This document shows positions 14,301 through 16,324 of a stretch of 16,324 nucleotides of DNA, piece by piece. The stretch's first letter is position 1. Every line of letters begins with the position of its first letter. A program made the translations under genes and the position numbers. The stretch comes from Pontiellaceae bacterium (GTDB lineage Bacteria > Verrucomicrobiota > Kiritimatiellia > Kiritimatiellales > Pontiellaceae). Under the pieces are notes generated by a model. The model ran no database searches, had not been told where the DNA came from, and saw only the letters and a list, made by a program, of their open reading frames with translations. The stretch covers positions 1 through 16,324 of the forward strand of contig JAFGWS010000186.1 in the NCBI GenBank assembly GCA_016937035.1, read 5' to 3'.

Positions 14301-16324
14301 TCAGCGAGTTGTCCATGATCTGAAGGGAAAACGCGACGTTCGTCAATCCAGCAGGAAGCGTTACAACCGAGCCCTCGATCAGCTCTGCATGGTCGGACGT
14401 CAATTGAACCAGCACATCCACATCGGGAGCAATTGCCGAGAAAACGGCACCCGAAATCCAGGCGGCATTTTCCGTGATGGATGAAGGCAATGACAACGAC
14501 AACTCGGTTGTTTCGTTATCGTCCACCCGGATTGAGGCAACACCTTCGGCATAATTGGTCAACGAGGCCATTATGCTGATTTCCCTTGAGCCATCGAGGA
14601 GCCCGTCATCCTGGATATCCAGATCGAACACCGCATTTGTTTCTCCGGCCAGGATCGTGACTGTATTGGAAACCACAACCTCCGACACATCCGACGACAC
14701 AAGATTGACCACCAGATTGCTTGCGGCCGGCAAAGGAATGCTCACCGAGCCGGCAGCACTCAACAAACCATCTCCCTCGCAAGCCCCAGCCGGAAGGGTG
14801 ATTAATAGCCAGACCTGTTCATATTCGTAGGCCCCCATATCGACCACGCCGCCGACGATACGCGGCATCCCTGCCAGATCGAATGATCCAACCACATACG
14901 CGTTGGATCCTGTATCGATGCACGGCGACCCTTCCACCAATCGATAATTCCCATTCGCCGCATCCACAAACGCCGGCGCATTGGTTATGTTGCCATTTGA
15001 ACCGTGCGTCACGTCGGGCGAACAGGAATAGCTTGCCGTTGTATCATATAGATCCTTCCCTGAAGTCGCCGTATTGTACCAAACAATGCAATTGTTCGCT
15101 GTCGCTGGCGCATTATGATCCCCATAAACCCCACCGCCGAAGGTAGCCGTATTCCCGCTGATGGTGCAGTTGTCTGCCGTTCCATAACTCATCCCGCCGC
15201 CGTGTCCGGCCGAATTCCCCCTGATGGTAGAGTTGTTCGCCGTGCCGCCATCCATCCCGCCGCCATATTCGGCCGAATTTCCGCTGAGGATGCAATTGTT
15301 CGCCGTGCCGCCCGCCATCCCGCCGCCGTCCTCCTCAGCGGCATTTCCGCTGATCGTGCAGTTGTTCGCCGTTCCAGCATATATCCCGCCGCCAAATTCG
15401 GCCGAATTCCCGCTGAGGGTGCAGTTGTTCGCCGTTCCATAGTACATCCCGCCGCCATATTTGGCCGAGTTTCCGCTGAGGTTGCAGTTATACAGCGAAC
15501 AATTATAACTTCCGCCACCTCCTATTGCGCTGGTATTGCCTGTGAATATACAATGGCTCAGGGAACCCTTGTAGCTTCCACCCCCTGAATCATAGGAAGC
15601 ATTACCGGTAAGAATACAGTTTGTAACGAGTCCGTCACCCCCGCGAATCGTCGGTCCGTCACCGGCGTTGAGGCTCACACCGCCGCCCATGCAATCATAG
15701 TAAATCTGTCCGGAGGTCATGGTGTGTCCATTGGTGATGGTGAAACCGGAAAGAACACCGGAACTCATGTATACTCCACGCACGGCGTTGCTGCCCAAAG
15801 GCCCTTCTCCGACGATATACGTATATTCCGGACCGTTGACGGACTGAACGGTAATATCGTTGGTGATGACCACGCGGTTCATGCAGGAAAATCCGGGCGT
15901 AACCGCTCCGCCGGCAGTATAGAACCCATCGGCAACCAGCACGGTGCTTCCCCATGTGTCATCCGCAACATCCACCGCATCCTGAATGTTGGTTGCCGCC
16001 GTTGCCCAGCTGGTGTACGGAGCAACAGGCGAAGCGTTGCCAGCATCCACATAATAGGTGCTGGAAGCGACCACCTGAACCTGCGCCGTGGCCGAAACTC
16101 CATCCGGGAAATCGTCATTCCACGCCGTCAGTACCACGTCATAGTTTCCTGCCTCTACCCACGCATGTTCCGGATAGGTTGCGTTCGGCAAGGATTCTCC
16201 GTCGCCGAAGGCCCAGCAGTTCGATGTGACTTCCCCCGTTATTTCAGCAAAAAAGCCCAGCGCATATCCCTTTGCAATTTTTGAACCGTCCATTGAAATG
16301 GAAACCGATAACGGCCCATCGAAA
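11314..16324 (-). CDS. Giant secreted multidomain protein (PKD, beta-helix, Calx-beta, LamG, FN3), partial
   Basis: The frame is open from the right edge to TAG at 11314, giving 1669 codons. The N-terminus and signal peptide lie outside; the first Met at 16293 falls inside a PKD domain and is not the start. Domains from N to C: PKD (GEVTSNCWAFGDGES, to about 16068); right-handed beta-helix with choice-of-anchor Q-like end DLAGMPRIVGGVVDMGAYEY (about 16055-14818); three Calx-beta repeats of about 100 residues ending in DDNE, VDNE and LDNE (about 14818-13911); a Big-1-like Ig (about 13905-13610); half of a BACON/ASH-like Ig; two LamG domains (about 13476-12836 and 12806-12163); the second half of that Ig; FN3 (about 11985-11690); DGDGDGIPDWW and DSDGDGQSDLAEF calcium-binding repeats (about 11690-11540); and a C-terminal module ending FYKVEVGLE typical of PVC secreted proteins. 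It is probably a surface adhesin or polysaccharide-binding protein. No catalytic domain is visible in this part. Confidence 0.9.
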   Translation of the reverse strand, partial: FDGPLSVSISMDGSKIAKGYALGFFAEITGEVTSNCWAFGDGESLPNATYPEHAWVEAGNYDVVLTAWNDDFPDGVSATAQVQVVASSTYYVDAGNASPVAPYTSWATAATNIQDAVDVADDTWGSTVLVADGFYTAGGAVTPGFSCMNRVVITNDITVQSVNGPEYTYIVGEGPLGSNAVRGVYMSSGVLSGFTITNGHTMTSGQIYYDCMGGGVSLNAGDGPTIRGGDGLVTNCILTGNASYDSGGGSYKGSLSHCIFTGNTSAIGGGGSYNCSLYNCNLSGNSAKYGGGMYYGTANNCTLSGNSAEFGGGIYAGTANNCTISGNAAEEDGGGMAGGTANNCILSGNSAEYGGGMDGGTANNSTIRGNSAGHGGGMSYGTADNCTISGNTATFGGGVYGDHNAPATANNCIVWYNTATSGKDLYDTTASYSCSPDVTHGSNGNITNAPAFVDAANGNYRLVEGSPCIDTGSNAYVVGSFDLAGMPRIVGGVVDMGAYEYEQVWLLITLPAGACEGDGLLSAAGSVSIPLPAASNLVVNLVSSDVSEVVVSNTVTILAGETNAVFDLDIQDDGLLDGSREISIMASLTNYAEGVASIRVDDNETTELSLSLPSSITENAAWISGAVFSAIAPDVDVLVQLTSDHAELIEGSVVTLPAGLTNVAFSLQIMDNSLIDGDRTVAIETQVVGWQNATSIVSVVDNEPMILSLVLPESYIEGVGTQTNAGSVSVSGVLAEDLVVELSSSDEDEMSLPSSVVIPAGESSVMFDVEVGDDDESDGAALVTLAAQSPGYESANAEITVLDNEVHHLSIDGLSEDHLLLSPVSITVSAKSIDEYPVAGYAAEISLSASGDRGSVEVVPGTLTNMVDGVVSEAVAFGNIGNSVVLIADGGGISITSAVFDVVSPQIIISHEPLTNILVVAGESVSRTMTVSNAGNAALEYTISGLDPSLIAYYPFNGNAADESGNGHDGTVNGAALTQDRFGNTNSAYLFDGLDDYIEVPDSTDLRLSGTDFSISAWFYETERNASALDTLLAKRNLYPSLEDGWFYGVTGQTFGGNIPGKLRYFVSGGDDPYCTGTNILSLGEWHHAVMTYEVEVQTIRFYVDGVLDSVHPNMPTPNATTSMNLFIGRDSRGEYNIFHGAIDDISIYNRALSEEEIQELYDPPTDVDLKSGLVAHYPFNGSASDESGNGHDGAVSGAGLTQDRFGNADCAYLFDGVNDYIEVPDSTDLRLSGTDFSISSWVCETARSLTVQDAIIVKRGSGNLNGWFHSLLGAEKGKDAGKAFYQGSGGLNPSAIGTSVVPLSAWTHVVVAYDLDTQTMRLYVNGVLDSETKNIPSPNAATTANMFIGRDSTSTSYAFHGAIDDIRIYNRALSGVEIESLYNEVPSATWLSAVPGSGVVPAGAGQEVHVTFDAGDFASGDYVSGDIRLICNDPVSPTNVLMASMLVLPPAPVINEEPVAEYGTSNTVSWIAIPGSVQYEVEMVETTNSPALQQSGWISETSHTFAGLTVGSTYCYRVRAAIIHNDTVYAGAWSDWTWSTQIPVVDGDGDGIPDWWEEEFFGGTGGADETSDSDGDGQSDLAEFIAGTNPTNSGSLFELDAGSDSTNDCFIVSWEAVTDRVYSVWWTAALTNSYSLLETDIHYPQNSYTDECHQVESQGFYKVEVGLE
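12163..13476 (-). repeat. Tandem duplication of a LamG-encoding segment
   Basis: Two adjacent segments of about 640 bp encode LamG domains that share blocks such as DYIEVPDSTDLRLSGTDFSI, ALTQDRFGN/GLTQDRFGN and HGAIDD.IYNRALS. Matching DNA (for example GCTGATGGAAAAATCGGT near 13276 and 12604) is offset by 672 bp. Several stretches are clearly similar at nucleotide level, while the central loops differ. This is consistent with duplication followed by divergence of the ligand-facing loops. Confidence 0.8.
15155..15540 (-). repeat. 63-bp tandem coding repeat (beta-helix coils)
   Basis: About six tandem units begin near 15155, 15218, 15281, 15347, 15410 and 15473, spaced 63, 63, 66, 63 and 63 bp; a more diverged unit follows. 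Each encodes one 21-residue (or 22) coil such as GTANNCTLSGNSAEFGGGIY, with alternating GGG turns and G-N positions as in polymorphic-membrane-protein-like beta-helices. The variable residues fall mainly around the GGG turn. Confidence 0.85.

Noticed and set aside
15155..15540. CRISPR-like array because of regular 63-bp spacing
   Set aside because: The units are fully coding, keep frame in multiples of three, have no repeat-spacer alternation and no cas genes. They are beta-helix coils.
16291..16293. ATG as the start of the giant protein
   Set aside because: The frame stays open to the window edge (FDGPLSVSIS precedes it), and this Met lies inside a PKD domain with no signal peptide after it.

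Overview
The window looks like chromosome of a Verrucomicrobia/Lentisphaerae/Kiritimatiellota-type (PVC group) bacterium. The evidence is a very large secreted multidomain protein (PKD, beta-helix, Calx-beta, tandem LamG, FN3, calcium-binding DGDG repeats, C-terminal Ig-like tail), a small DNRLRE protein, a 'four helix bundle suffix domain' protein, and several short palindromic repeat elements of a kind familiar from these genomes, one of them read in frame inside hrpA. The phylum is inferred from gene style; no rRNA or marker tree is available here.

Layout. 1-420 (-): start of a four-helix-bundle protein cut by the left edge. 717-1685 (+): a tail-anchored coiled-coil protein and an AT-rich, possibly transferred, unknown gene 21 bp later. 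1954-5847 (+): hrpA, a DEAH-box RNA helicase. 5984-6649 (+): a HAD phosphatase/phosphomutase. 6761-8889 (-): a tight run of PHP phosphoesterase, exported DNRLRE protein and flavin reductase. 9048-9779 (+): tlyA, an S4/FtsJ rRNA methyltransferase transcribed divergently from the PHP gene. 9776-11001 (-): a lipoprotein cyclophilin followed, with ATGA overlap, by a membrane-anchored Pro/Glu-rich protein whose stop codon interlocks with that of tlyA. 11251-11281: a bidirectional terminator. 11314-16324 (-): the giant surface protein, whose N-terminus lies beyond the right edge.

The housekeeping theme is RNA and ribosome care (hrpA, tlyA, the PHP enzyme if RNase AM-like) plus envelope proteins (cyclophilin lipoprotein, TM Pro/Glu-rich protein, DNRLRE protein, giant secreted protein). 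I see no CRISPR array, integrase, IS element, tRNA or rRNA gene, and no recognisable defence island. The most unusual content is repeat-based: three sequence-unrelated palindromic elements with a similar internal plan within 3 kb (3762-3833, 5879-5954, 6691-6753), and, in the giant protein, a pair of LamG domains nested inside a split Ig-like domain.
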